Shown here: positions 44,544-56,189 of the stretch, piece after piece | Position numbering within the stretch: the stretch's first letter is position 1 | How the letters are laid out: every line of letters begins with the position of its first letter | Assembly (NCBI GenBank): GCA_964059195.1 | Contig: CAXKWD010000002.1 | Span: 51,858,923-51,922,922 of the forward strand | Source: Ectobius pallidus | Taxonomy: Eukaryota; Arthropoda; Insecta; Blattodea; Ectobiidae | DNA: 64,000 bases | Direction: 5' to 3' | Translations under genes and position numbers: made by a program | Notes under the pieces: generated by a model | What the model was told of the DNA's origin: nothing | Database searches by the model: none | Seen by the model: the letters and a program-made list of their open reading frames with translations, nothing else

Positions 44544-46237
44544 TAACATATAAAATTGTGTTCAATAAGTACTCCATAATTTTAATCAGATTATGCGAAA
44601 TCATGTTTACTTTAAGTATACGGTGGACATTAGAGAAAAGGGGAAAATCGCTTAACATGAACATCCAGGTTCTATTTATGACTAAGTAATGACGCGCATT
44701 CAAACTTAAAAGAGTTCGAATGGCTGTAGCTTCACTGTAATGAAAGAAACAAGAGACACCTATAGTCCTACATCCTACATCCTACATCCATAGTAAAAGG
44801 AGCAAATTAAGTCAACAACACACTCACACTTTCATGGAAGGAACTAAGAGAACATGAAATACAGTAATGTAATCCACAAAGTGATATATGGTGTGAAAGT
44901 GCAAAATAAAAAGTGCCAATTAAAAAGGTTTTCATGGCTGGGCAACCTAGAGACAATGCAAGAGAGATGTCTGTCCCACTTTCTCATCTCATCCTATCTG
45001 GTGTTTGTATCATCACTTGTTTTGTTCTAGTAGCAAACAGTTCCGTTTCCTACCAAATTTCCAAACAAACAGTTATCAAACTTTCATTGCATGTAAATCA
45101 ACTCTCGTTTTATTAAATGGACTTCATTTCATAAACACCTACGTAGAACTACGTGTCAAACTGGAAATCTCACACATCACGGACAACAGAGTTTGGGCCT
45201 AAGCGGATTCAAAACGGCTTATTATTCAGGATTTCCATGCATTGAGGACGTCATAGTTTCATGAAAGAAACTTATGAATATAAAGAAAAATTCCACCTAA
45301 CCTTAAAATTCAACCAATCAGCCATTTTATAATTACGGGTCGGACATTCTAGCAAATTATAAAAACTATTTTTGTTTATTACCTATCATAAATAATAAAC
45401 TAGAATTGGTTCTTCACATTCTGTAAAATTTACAATGCCTTCTCCTCCACACAACATGCAAAGCATTATTTAAAATTTATTTTAAATATTTTTAATTTGT
45501 TTTTCAAAAACTATTACGGGTGGGACATAATTTGGACACAGATTTAACGGTGCAAAACAAAAGTTCATTTCCTGTTCTGCTATTACTGTTAGGGTCTTAA
45601 TGTTGTTATTAATGAAGGTATGAGGGATTAAATACAAATTATAAACTGTTTCCAGGTTGTCAGAACATTTATTTAACTCACCAATAATACTCGTAACTTA
45701 ACAAAACTATCACCATTACGGGTGTTTGTTATTTTACATAGTAATTAACCACACATATTTTTTGAAGTTAATCTTATACCAAATTGTACCTTAAGGTGTA
45801 TATTTTCTCAAATGAAAATGGACATAGCTGATTACTCTTGACTACTTGCTATTAAAGAGTGTTAAAATCATGCTAAAAATGGCCACAAAAAAAAAATAAC
45901 CCAAGGCAATAAGTAAATCGACAGATTTTACACATGAAACCACTTCAGATACATCTAAGTCCTTAATATTCAGAGAATTTGAGGTTTTAAACTTATTTCT
46001 GACCACCCAATTACAATAATTTTATAACGTCTCTCTTTGAGGGAAACCATCTCTCGAAACCAACCCTTTCGGGAATAGGCCATTAAGGGAATATATAACA
46101 AAATCAGCAATAATTAAAATTATTGCTTTACTAGTTAGGCATTGGGTCACTGTATAACAGCATAGCTAACATGCATGGGGATTTAAAAACAAATAATTAA
46201 TGTCGAGTAACGAAGAATATGCCTTTATATATGAGTC
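44544..46237. other. No gene seen
   Basis: Unassigned. ATTACGGGT recurs three times (about 45337, 45514, 45717), twice followed by CGGACAT or GGGACAT, but I cannot define an element. Confidence 0.5.
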
Positions 46238-46890
46238 TAGGGCAAGGCATGTAATGGCCATAAAAATAGTGAAAAAATGCAAAATAAAAAATGCATTTAT
46301 GACCTAAAAATTGTGAAAAAATGACACATTTTAAAAAATGACTAATAAATTTACCATTTTTTCCTTATAATTAGTTTTTTTAAGTAATAAAGTGCTAAAA
46401 GCAATTTAATGGATGACAGTGCGTTATAGGCCTAACTTATATGAATTTACAATATAAAACATGCTTATTTTATTACTAAAGAATTAAGTAAATTATACTA
46501 CTTGGACACCCTTAGTGGAAAAAAAAAAAAAGAATCTTCCTGAATTGGCATGCTCATCAAATTGTCCCCAGCAAATGTGCCATTTAAAAAGAAATAAAAA
46601 ATAATTCTTTATTGCTACAAAACAAACTACTATGGTGGTTACAACAAACCTGAATTAAAATGTTCTATGAACACTTGGCAGGGATTTTCAAACAAAAACG
46701 ATTGTCTGATTTCTAAAAATAACGATTTGCACATGGAAAAGCTTCTCTCTACCTCCACAGAAACATAACCTAAAAATGCCGAAAATGCAAAATAAGGCAA
46801 AAAATATTTCTTCATGCACATTTATGTATATTCGAGCTATCTTTTAACCTTCATATAAAAAAGATGCAAAATTAAATGCCTTGCCCTATA
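46238..46890 (-). mobile_element. hAT deletion derivative, copy 2
   Basis: Ends TAGGGCAAGGCATGTAATGG (46238) and TTAAATGCCTTGCCCTA (to 46888) form an inverted repeat matching the 15580-16320 family. On the minus strand, 46821-46642 encodes VEVERSFSMCKSLFLEIRQS, FLFENPCQVFIEHFNSGLL, the hAT C-terminal dimerisation motif. It is inverted relative to copy 1. The flanking 8-mers are not clearly duplicated. Confidence 0.8.
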
Positions 46891-47465
46891 TAGGCTATGA
46901 CCAAACAGTATCCCATACATAGGCTACCTGTAACTGTTATCTTCATCCTAAAAGGAACTGTAACTTTAGTTATAGTAAAATCACGACTTTTCCCATGTTT
47001 TATTCTTCAAATTTTTCGTAATAAAAGCCGAAAAGGCTCAAATAATATTCTTGTACGATTCTCTGTTCTTTCCTGGCTCTCATATACAACCATAGTATAA
47101 TACAGTGATGCAACCTATCAATATGGGTTCGGTGCAACGAGGGGAGCATGGAATTCGACAGAGATAAATATTTTTTGTTTATGCCACCATGATCTTTGAA
47201 TAACATAACACAGCTAACTGCTAAAAGAAAGATAGGAATTTCAGAGATGTTGATATCTGTTTATGAAACAACAATTATCACACGGCTAACTCTTAATAAA
47301 TAACTGCTAAGAACATTTCAAAGAAGTTACTGTTATTCTGTTATGGCTAATATTCATGTAAAATGACATAGAATTTTAATTTGTAATATAGGCCTATTTT
47401 TAAAATATAAACATCCCCATATCAAGAAGAATTTTGAAGTAAAGAATTGGCATTGCTCATTTTTT
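46891..47465. other. No gene seen
   Basis: Unassigned AT-rich sequence. Confidence 0.55.
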
Positions 47466-48041
47466 GAAGTGAAACTTCTTTAGCCGCGGTAGGGGTAAAT
47501 CGAGAGCTTGTGTTACGCTCAAAATCGTTACGAAATTAGTGTTACTCTCAAAACCGTCACGGAATTAGTGACAATCAACACAATGATTAAGCTTATCCAA
47601 AATTTAAAAAATCCCAAATTTCAAAATTAAAAAATTAAAAAATTCAAAGATCCAAAATTTTAAAAACCAAAATTCCAAAATTAAAAAATTCAAAAATCCA
47701 AATTTAAAAAGTCCAAAATTTTAAAAATAAAAAAAATCCAAATACCCAAAAATAAAAAAATACAAAATAAAAATTTAAAAAATAAAAAATACAAAACTTA
47801 AAAATAAAAAGTCCAAATTTTAAAAAATCCAAAAAATAAGAGATTCAAAGAACTAAAATTTAAAAATCTAAAATTAAAAAATCCAAAATTAAAAAATCCA
47901 AAATTAAAAAAATTAAAAGATAGAAAATTTTAAAAAATTCAAATTAAAAAACTCCAACAACCCAATATTAAAAAGTCCAAAATCCAAAATTGAAAAAATC
48001 CAATAATCCAAAATTGAAAAAATTAAAACAAGTTTCACTTC
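47466..48041 (-). mobile_element. A-rich element with 12-bp TIRs, copy 2
   Basis: GAAGTGAAACTT (47466-47477) and AAGTTTCACTTC (48030-48041) are perfect inverted repeats. Between them, a block with CGAGAGCTTGTGTTACGCTC and two AATTAGTG..CT(C)AAAA.CG repeats is followed by about 430 bp of AAAATCCAAAATT-type units. It is the reverse complement of 39240-39655. Confidence 0.75.
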
Positions 48042-48276
48042 TATCACGTGGCGTTCCAGGGACACTTTTTTAATTTTGAACTGAGGATATAGTGTTACAA
48101 AGCATGCTGTGTTATTTGATTAATTTACTGTTCCAAGGCCTCGATGAATGATAACTACATACACCTGGTTTAAGTTAGTTATAAAAATTAAACAAAGATC
48201 TACGGTACTTACTAATATATTCGAAACTCCATCAATTTGTAATTTTCAGGACATTATTATTATTTTATTATTGCAT

Positions 48277-49220
48277 TACAGGTGGTACCAAAAGTTTAAG
48301 GCCACCAGCATATTTGAAAGAAATGCGTATTGACTTTATACTTTCGGGTTGTATTAAGTGATTTTTTGTTTGTTTACTGTGATTGTTATGAGATGCTTGG
48401 AAATGAAAATAAAATGGAATCACTGCTATTTTCTTCACTTTTAAGATTTTTTAAAAATACATCGATAATTTAAAATTATTACATTTTATAACGTTTCAGG
48501 GCATGGGAATTCTATAATAATACAAATAACGGGTTACTTTTTTGTATGATGATACATATATAGTTACACAACAAATTTATACCTAAGGGCACTCTCTGGA
48601 TGTGTTTTTATAAAAATTAACACAGGTGAAACTGTTTTTAATATTCCAGAAAAAGTTACTACGATTAACACATTTGAAAGAGTGGATGTCGAGTATTCTC
48701 AATTGAGCTATTGGCATCGTAACAATGGCGGATACTAGTCTAGAGCTACTCAGGAGAGTGCAGCATGGTCCACATTTAAAATTATTCATTTCCTGTACTC
48801 GACATTCACTCTTTCAAATGTGTTAATCGTAGTAACTTTTTCTGGAATATTAAAAACAGTTTCACCTGTGTTAATTTTTATAAAAACACATCCAGAGAGT
48901 GCCCTTAGGTATCAATTTGTTGTGTAACTATACATGTACCATCATACAAAAAAGTAACCCGTTATTTGTATTATTATAGAATTCCCATGCCCTGAAACGT
49001 TATAAAATGTAGTAATTTTAAATTATCGCTATATTTTTTAAAAATCTTAAAAGTGAAGAAAATAGCAGTAATTCCATTTTATTTTCATTTCCAAGCATCT
49101 CATAACAATCACAGTAAACAAACAAAAAATCAGTTAATACAACCCAAAAGTATAAAGTCAATACCGGTACGCATTTCTTTCAAATATGCTGGTGGCCTTA
49201 AACTTTTGGTACCACCTGTA
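48277..49220. mobile_element. Tc1-like foldback element, ~420-bp arms
   Basis: CAGGTGGTACCAAAAGTTTA at 48279 is mirrored by TAAACTTTTGGTACCACCTG ending at 49218. The arms run 48279-48695 and 48796-49218 with near-complete complementarity around a 100-bp spacer, and TA flanks both ends (48277-48278, 49219-49220). The GGTACCAAAAGTTTAAGGCCACC-like end is of Tc1 style. No transposase. The ORFs are incidental. Confidence 0.93.
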
Positions 49221-51128
49221 AACACGGGTCATGATAGGGAGGTAGAACCTTTAAAAATTGCGAACTTGAGATCAAAGCGATTCCGATAGCATAGAAATTT
49301 GAATTTTAAGATTTTAAAAATTGAGGTCTTAGGTCAAGGCAATAGCAATGCTAGAACACAGTTTGATTTCAAATATTGTAAAATCAAAGACGAACATTAA
49401 AAGGTCACTATATGGTGACTTTAAAACACCGGCAAGTTTAAAGCATACTTTATGCTTACACACAGTTTATGTGGTAACATCTTTAGATTCTACGCATTAG
49501 ACTCATTTTGACTTTCGAGATTATGGAATTTGATCTATATCTTAATCCATATGAACAATATATATCTCGCATATCTATGTTTACATTGATACCAGTAGCC
49601 TACATAACAAGATGCTTTTTTCTCCGGTGCTATTTTCTACATTGAAAATACGCCTAATGTAGATTCTCCAGCCTTCTAAATCATCCAATACTAAGGTGTT
49701 TCAAATTGGTTCCTATAACCTCTAATTCACACAGTGCTGCTGTATTGGTTCAATTCATAAGTAAGAAATAAGCGCATCAGTAGGTATATAGATAAAACAA
49801 ATATTTAACAAAATTACTAATGAGATCATTTCCATATTGTTAAGCAAGTTGAGATAAAAGTATCTTATTGAAAAATGAAACAAGATAGACCGTTTTGACT
49901 CAGGCTTTACAAGGTTAAAGTAAACTGTTAATGTGAGGAGTGGAGTTATGCTCTATTGACCATGCACATAAATTTACTTCCCAAGGCAATGAAACTTTTT
50001 ATCAAGTACTAGTAGATGAGTGTCCATGTAAATGACTTCTCTTAAAAAGAAGTGTTGAATGCAGGTACTTTTAACTTTATTAAGTGACACTCACTACTAT
50101 GATTACATAATGTGAATTAGCTTTCAATGTGTCAGTTAATAAAGTTACAAGTTTAACCAAGGTCACATTAAGTTACATCACTAGAAAATGTACAAAATTC
50201 AAGAAAAGTAATAATATAACTTTTTGTTTGGTGTTTCAGATGTTTTACCAGATTTTGGCTATACTTATTGTTAGTGTGCTTATTCCAAATAAGTTATGTT
50301 AACAGTTTTTCTCTACCAGCTCTACTTTTATAGGGTGCCATTAACTTATAATCTCCTTTGGGAACAAAATCTTGCTTGATAATATAGCTAGTGAAGGTTC
50401 TTGACCATACTTTGGAGACGTAGGACGAAAACTATACGAAGTACAGAAAAACTAAAAGCTGGATTATTTTTTGGCCCTGAAATTGACAGATCACAAGTCA
50501 TAAATGACCGTACAATATGTGATAATATCAATTTTTTGAAAGACCCCATGTTATATTGTTATTGTAATGTTATGTAATGTTAGTGTGTTGCTTTTTCCTT
50601 CGAATGATTAAGAAGCTAAAAATAGGCACTGTTTTTTATTTATATCAAATGTAAACTGAGATAATATGCATAATGGTAATACCATATCTCACAAATCTAA
50701 AGCAGATAGGGCAAAACTAATGGCACATTTGGCACCAGCAACCTAAATATACCCAAGAATAGGTATAAATTCTAAGGCACCAAAATGGCTGTTGGTCTGT
50801 GTAATACGTAGAGGCTTGCACCAAGGCTCCAAAGGACATTCTGGAAAAGGCCTACTGTGATGCCTTCGATGCCTGCAAATCTCACTGGAAGCGATGTATC
50901 GACACAGGAGGAACCAATTTTGAAATCTTTTAATGTAGGCTATTGTACTGATTGGATCAATAAATATCTTTTAATTGACTCACTGACATTACTTTCCTTT
51001 TGGTTTAGTAATTTTTTACAGAAATTTGAAGTTCTGATACAATTGGTCAGTCAGTTACAATACCAAACAAATACAAAAGATTTTTACAGGTAGGCTACAT
51101 ATTGAACATATTACATAATGCTCTAATG
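49221..51128. other. No gene seen
   Basis: Unassigned. Around 50085-50215, GTGACACTCACTACTATG and later TAAGTTACATCACTAGAAAA resemble parts of the Penelope flanks at 36720 and 37285, a possible small relic. Confidence 0.45.
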
Positions 51129-51729
51129 CACTGACCGGCAAAAAAAAACGATCACTGTAAAATTTGTTGTAATTTTAAGATTAAACATAAATTGGTTGGA
51201 TGTTTATACATTGTTGTTTGTGAGGATGAATTATTATATCCACTTTCTTAATATCTCATCACTTTATCACCAAACAAAACAAAAAACATCGCGATAGGCT
51301 GTATCCGATGTGATTATCTGCACTAGCTTGTCATACCCATTGCAAGGTGTTTCATTGTTGTATTGCGTCAATTCCTTCCAAACTGTAAGGAAACTGTCTC
51401 CCTTGACATCGAAGTGATTCTGTCAGTAAGTTTAGTTGAAATTATGCCTCTCAGTCCCGAAGACGTTGCCAAAGCTGTTGCTCTAATTGATGATGGACGC
51501 AGCCTTTGTTATGGCGCTGCAACCTTAGGCTCACCATTCACCACGGTGCAAGAGGCAACATGGGGAATTAAGTGTGAAATGTGTCATTAAATTTTAATGT
51601 TAAAAATGTATAGCCTACAATTGCTGTAATTTTATTTCAAGCACTAGGCCTACTAATTTACATAATTTTTATTAAAACTTAATTTTTTTTAATTTCTTTA
51701 AGTGATCGGTTTTTTTTTGCTGGTCAGTG
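51129..51729 (+). mobile_element. Tc1-type deletion derivative
   Basis: CACTGACCGGCAAAAAAAAA (51129) is mirrored by TTTTTTTTGCTGGTCAGTG (to 51729), extending through ACGATCACT/AGTGATCGG. Inside, 51441-51590 encodes MPLSPEDVAKAVALIDDGRS, LCYGAATLGSPFTTVQEA, the N-terminal helix-turn-helix of a Tc1 transposase (pattern LT.E..A..V.L...GRS...(V/A)...(L)G.S.STVQR). The remainder is deleted. Confidence 0.85.
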
Positions 51730-52377
51730 TAGTATGCAGGAGAAACCATGATAAATTATTTACTTGTCTTCTGAAATCTTGATTGCAACAATGCCCAACA
51801 ATATGGTAACTTTCTGACAGACTTTGAAATCTGACTGATGTACCTGGTAACTGACTGGCATTATCATGGTTAAATATTGAAGTTTCATTTTCTATTTACA
51901 ATATAATTTTATGTGGGACTTCTGATATTGTAATAATATTCTTGCATTCTAGTGTTAACATACGGTACGTCTACGTATTATTCTTGCATCCTAGTATCAC
52001 ATTTGGAGGGGAAACTACAGCCATTATTGCAGGTTTTCAGTTTTATTTCACTGAAGAGATTGATGTTATACTCTGGAGAAGAAATTTGTCCTATGAAAGA
52101 AAAACTAAAATTTTCAGCTTGGTAGGCCTACATTGATGCTAGACCACTCGGCTCCCTCTAGGACATGTCCAAATCTTCCTCTAGATTCTAGACCCCCTAG
52201 TTCTCACTACAGATGTTCACATATCTACAGCACTATTTGCCAAGTGGCAACGAGAAGTTTGTGAATACAGTGAAAGGTCTCCAAAGTCTAGCCAGCATGC
52301 CACTGCATTACATTTTTCAGTATTGTGGGGGGAAAACTGTTAGTTGGAAATGCATAGGCAATAGGCTATTGTATGTT
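51730..52377. other. No gene seen
   Basis: Unassigned sequence between two mobile elements. Confidence 0.55.
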
Positions 52378-54690
52378 ATGTAGATGTAGATGTAGATGTA
52401 GATGTCTCGTTCTGTAGATCCTGTGTTGAGCAGGGCTCAAGGATATAGAACACGTCAGATAAAAACATACATGCATGTTATAAAAAAAAAACATGATACA
52501 AGAATTGTTATGTCACACTTACTCAAGCTGAAAAGAAATCATCCATATTGTAGAAGGTGTGAGTTACTAAATATTGCTTCAGAGCTCTTTTGAAAGATTT
52601 GCATTTGCTTTTAATACATAGTGATTTAATCTCTTTTGGAAGGTTATTGTATATTTGTATTGCGGAATAATAAGCACCTTTCTGAAAAAGTTTTAATGAG
52701 TTAGCTGGTCTATGTAAATCATTCATGTTTCTAGTAGTACGCCCGTGTATACTGTGATTACTTTGAAATTTATCAATATTATCTACCATGTAACACATAA
52801 CAGAGTATATATACTCTCCGGTGAGAGTGAGGACTTTTAATTTTTCAAACAGCGGTTTACAAGATTCTCGTTTTTTCTTTCCACATATTATTCTTATTGC
52901 TCGCTTCTGTAATCTAAATATTTTTTCCCTATGTGCCGAGTTACCCCAAAAAATGATTCCATACCTCATAACAGAGTGAAAATATGCAAAATATACCGTG
53001 AGTAATGCGTCCTGTTGTAATATATCATTCAAAGTTCGTAGCGCAAAACATGCTGAACTTAGCTTAGAACTTATCATTACAATGTGTTTCTTCCAGTCAA
53101 GATTTTGGTCAATTTGTACCGGTAGTCCTAAGAATTTTATGTTGCTAATTTCCTCTATGATTTGTGTTTGATAATTGATTACAATGTTTGAGATATATCT
53201 ATTTTTTGTTCTAAATTGAATAAAGTGGGTCTTATCAATATTAAGTGACATTTTATTAGCTTGAAACCAAGTATTTAATTCGTGAAAAGTCTTTGTAGCT
53301 AGTCTTGCTAAATCTTCTTGTGACTTTCCTGTTACGAGTACACTAGTATCATCTGCAAAAAGCAATGCCTTTGATTCGTCACTTAAGTTATCTGGTAAGT
53401 CATTGATGAAAATTAAAAAGAGCAAAGGTCCCAGTATCGATCCCTGAGGTACTCCATTTTTAACAGTCCCTAATTTTGATTCATTTCCATTTATTATTAC
53501 CTTTTGAGTTCTATCAGACAGGCATGATTTGAACCACTTTAGTGTTATATTATCCAACCTATAGTGTTTCAGTTTTTGAAGTAGAATTTCATGATTTATA
53601 CAGTCAAACGCCTTAGCTAGGTCACAAAAAATTCCTAGGGCATGTTTCTTTTTATCTAACGCTTCCAATATTTCTGTAGTGAGTTGAAATGTAGCATTAT
53701 CAGTGGACATGCCACTTCTAAATCCAAACTGAGATGGTGTAAGAATGTTATTCAAATTAAGATAGTGTATTAAGCGGTTGTACATAACTTTTTCAAAAAC
53801 TTTTGAAAATGAGGTTAGGAGTGATATAGGTCTATAATTTGATGGAACATTTTTGTCACCTTTCTTAAAGAGGGGCTTAACAATAGCATGCTTTAGTCTT
53901 ATTGGAAATATTCCACTTTTTAACGAACAATTACAAATATGACTAAGAGGTTTACTAATTTCAGATGAGCAGCTTTTTAACAACTTATTACTTATCTCAT
54001 CCCATCCAGAAGAGTTTTTGCTTTTGAGTGACTTGATTATATTTTCAATTTCTCTAGAGGAAGTTAATTTGATTTGAAATGTATGGTTCTGGACTATAGG
54101 TGTTTTAAGTAGGTCTGCTGCATTAATGCTAATATTAGTTGTAGGAATACATTTCTCTGCAATGTTTATAAAGTGATTATTAAAAGCATTTGTGATATCT
54201 GATACATTATCTAGCTTTTTGTTCTGGTATGTTAGTGACATGCAATCATTGTTTCCCTTTGATCTCCCTGTTTCGTTTTTAATTATATTCCATATAGTTT
54301 TAATTTTATTGTCTGATTTATTAATTATTTGTGAGAAATGCCTACTCTTTGCCTCTTTAATTACTTTCTTCAGTGTATTGCAGTACATTTTATAGTGTTC
54401 TTTATGAGCTGGGTTGTTACTGGTTCTACATTTTAAATATAGCTCTCTTTTGTTTCTACATGATATTTTAATGCCAGTGGTTAACCATGTTTTATTCCTT
54501 ACATTAGGTAAATTAGCAGTTTTCTTTTTTGGAAAGTTAGTTTCAAAATGCCGCAACACAATATTTAGGAATTCATTTAATTTACAGTCTACTTTGTCAT
54601 AGGAAAATATAGATCCCCAGTTTTCATTCTTCAGATCTTGTTTGAAGTTTAAAATTGAAGCATCATTCATTACTCTAGTCATATGGGTAT
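52378..54690 (-). mobile_element. 5'-truncated LINE with long open RT ORF
   Basis: On the minus strand the element runs from about 54690 to a (TAGATG)n simple-repeat tail at about 52380-52403. The 5' endonuclease region is missing. GTATGTT occurs near both ends (about 52372 and 54687), a possible short target duplication. Confidence 0.8.
52523..54682 (-). CDS. Reverse transcriptase (Jockey/CR1-type), partial ORF2
   Basis: An uninterrupted 719-codon ORF. Residues about 1-200 are the linker upstream of the RT. The RT fingers and palm show NYRPISLLTSFSKVFEKVM (282-300), QFGFRSGMSTDNATFQL (318-334), FCDLAKAFDCINHEILL (352-368), GVPQGSILGPLLFLIFINDL (410-429) and the catalytic FADDTSVLV (442-450, Asp 444/445). 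The C-terminal thumb has KFLGLPVQIDQNLDWKKHI and YGIIFWGNS, and the protein ends MDDFFSA. All core catalytic residues are present and there is no internal stop, so this copy is young. It lacks the N-terminal apurinic-type endonuclease, and the ATG is simply the first in-frame Met near the truncation point. Confidence 0.93.
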   Translation of the reverse strand: MTRVMNDASILNFKQDLKNENWGSIFSYDKVDCKLNEFLNIVLRHFETNFPKKKTANLPNVRNKTWLTTGIKISCRNKRELYLKCRTSNNPAHKEHYKMYCNTLKKVIKEAKSRHFSQIINKSDNKIKTIWNIIKNETGRSKGNNDCMSLTYQNKKLDNVSDITNAFNNHFINIAEKCIPTTNISINAADLLKTPIVQNHTFQIKLTSSREIENIIKSLKSKNSSGWDEISNKLLKSCSSEISKPLSHICNCSLKSGIFPIRLKHAIVKPLFKKGDKNVPSNYRPISLLTSFSKVFEKVMYNRLIHYLNLNNILTPSQFGFRSGMSTDNATFQLTTEILEALDKKKHALGIFCDLAKAFDCINHEILLQKLKHYRLDNITLKWFKSCLSDRTQKVIINGNESKLGTVKNGVPQGSILGPLLFLIFINDLPDNLSDESKALLFADDTSVLVTGKSQEDLARLATKTFHELNTWFQANKMSLNIDKTHFIQFRTKNRYISNIVINYQTQIIEEISNIKFLGLPVQIDQNLDWKKHIVMISSKLSSACFALRTLNDILQQDALLTVYFAYFHSVMRYGIIFWGNSAHREKIFRLQKRAIRIICGKKKRESCKPLFEKLKVLTLTGEYIYSVMCYMVDNIDKFQSNHSIHGRTTRNMNDLHRPANSLKLFQKGAYYSAIQIYNNLPKEIKSLCIKSKCKSFKRALKQYLVTHTFYNMDDFFSA

Positions 54691-55207
54691 GTTTTTTAGT
54701 TGCGTTATGATATTTTTATTTTTAAAATTAAATTTCGTTTTAGTGCCACCCTCCCTTTGTGCCACTAAATGTTGGAGAATGGATGGTGGCATTATATCAA
54801 GGGTTGACTGTACAGCTGTCGTTTTATATCTGTGCCTCTCGCCGACCTTTGGAATTTTGTTACAAGGAGCAGGTAGTCCGTGAATTCCAATACAAAAGAC
54901 ATCCAGTTCCCTTTCTACCCATTGCTTGTCTGAGCTCAAATCTGTTCACATCTGCTGCCCATTGTAAATTTAAGAAATGTTTTTGTGCGCTAGTAGAATC
55001 TCTTCTCCTACCAGGAAATAGTCACTTGACAGACCGGCAGAGATATAATACGATGTCTGTACTTACTTTTGTTTAAGAAATTGATGAAGGGGTGAAATTA
55101 GTAGTCTGTAGAACTTGATCTTGTATATTACCCATCTCAATCAGTTCATTTTTATTACACATAAAACACGCCAGCCATATTATGGTTCTGAGCGAAGCAG
55201 GATTAGC
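54691..55207. other. No supported gene
   Basis: ORFs run through on both strands (54759-55076 plus, 54679-54939 minus) but neither has a recognisable domain. I do not call either. Confidence 0.45.
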
Positions 55208-55856
55208 ATGATGACCAACTGTCCTCCTTGCATTAAGGTAAGTAGTGACAGGTAGATTCTATTTTAGTGGTTTCTAGGTTAGGTTGGTTAAGTTAGGTTA
55301 GGTTATGACAGTGATATTAGTTTTGTAGGGCATAGCGGTACTAAATTCACGCATTCGAAAATGTGCCATTATTATATCTCCTGTGAGGTTTGTAGTGTTG
55401 GTCAACCTGTTTACCCAGATAAGATGGTCGTCAATTATATAGGCCTATTATTATCATGAATTGCATACTTTAAGGTAAGAGAATTACAGGATGTATCCTT
55501 ATATATGAAAAATTACGGGCTTAATTATAATTCTTGCACCTGGGGACACATTTTTAACATTGTTTCATTTAGTAAAAATTAGAACTGTAATGCTAAGGAG
55601 ATAGGGCTGGACACGTTTTATTAAATTTCAAATTATAGTTTCAGAGAAATCTCATTATATGTTTGGAGACCTTGGGAAAAAATAGTTTTAGGCCATACAC
55701 TCTCCCACCAACTCTCTAATGGGACCCGCCTGGGAACTTGGGGTTTAGGGTTTTGTCACAGAAGAGATTCAATGTGAGACATAATAAACCTCGCGCTATT
55801 CAGTATATTGCTCCTACACTGACATAAACGTTCCTAACCTAACAAAACAGCGGAGC

Positions 55857-56189
55857 TTGGCTAGTGCGTGGCATAAATCTATCTTTTTCGTCTGCAGCTC
55901 TCTCAACAATTCTTCGTATGCCGGTGTATTTGGCAGGAGCATTTTCATCCTGCAGACGAAGAAGGACTCAATTGACGAGAGCTTTTACAGGACAGATGCC
56001 ATGGTGAATAAAGAATGGATGAGGGCAGAGTACGAGCTGAGGCACATAGTAACACGCTTCGCGGTCCACGGCTTTCATCATCGCATCTGCACCAGGAAGA
56101 CTTACCATCAGACGTGTGAGGAGTGCAAATGTGAATTGTGCGGTGAACAGTGCGAAACTTATCATGCAAAAATAGATCAGTGTCGCTGA
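55857..56189 (+). CDS. Hypothetical cysteine-rich protein or terminal exon
   Basis: Not recognised. The last 78 codons (from about 55956) are GC-richer than the surroundings and read KEWMRAEYELRHIVTRFAVH then a Cys/His cluster (HHRICTRKTYHQTCEECKCE, LCGEQCETYH) before TGA at 56187. Two acceptor-like sites precede it: TTTTTCGTCTGCAG at 55896 and TTTTCATCCTGCAG at 55955. The second is in phase with a short upstream ORF MMTNCPPCIK (55208-55237) that ends in a strong AAG|GTAAGT donor. So this could be a small two-exon host gene nested on the opposite strand of the AGAP intron. The base composition and Cys pattern are the only support. Alternatives are a retroelement-derived ORF or chance. Confidence 0.35.
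   Translation: MASAWHKSIFFVCSSLNNSSYAGVFGRSIFILQTKKDSIDESFYRTDAMVNKEWMRAEYELRHIVTRFAVHGFHHRICTRKTYHQTCEECKCELCGEQCETYHAKIDQCR

Noticed and set aside
54679..55076. Overlapping ORFs on both strands near the LINE 5' end
   Set aside because: No recognisable domain in either, and neither has supported splice sites.
55275..55310. Interstitial telomere repeats (TTAGG)n
   Set aside because: Only about five imperfect GGTTA/TTAGG units. Short AGGTTAGGTT runs are common in insect DNA and this is too short to call a telomeric relic.
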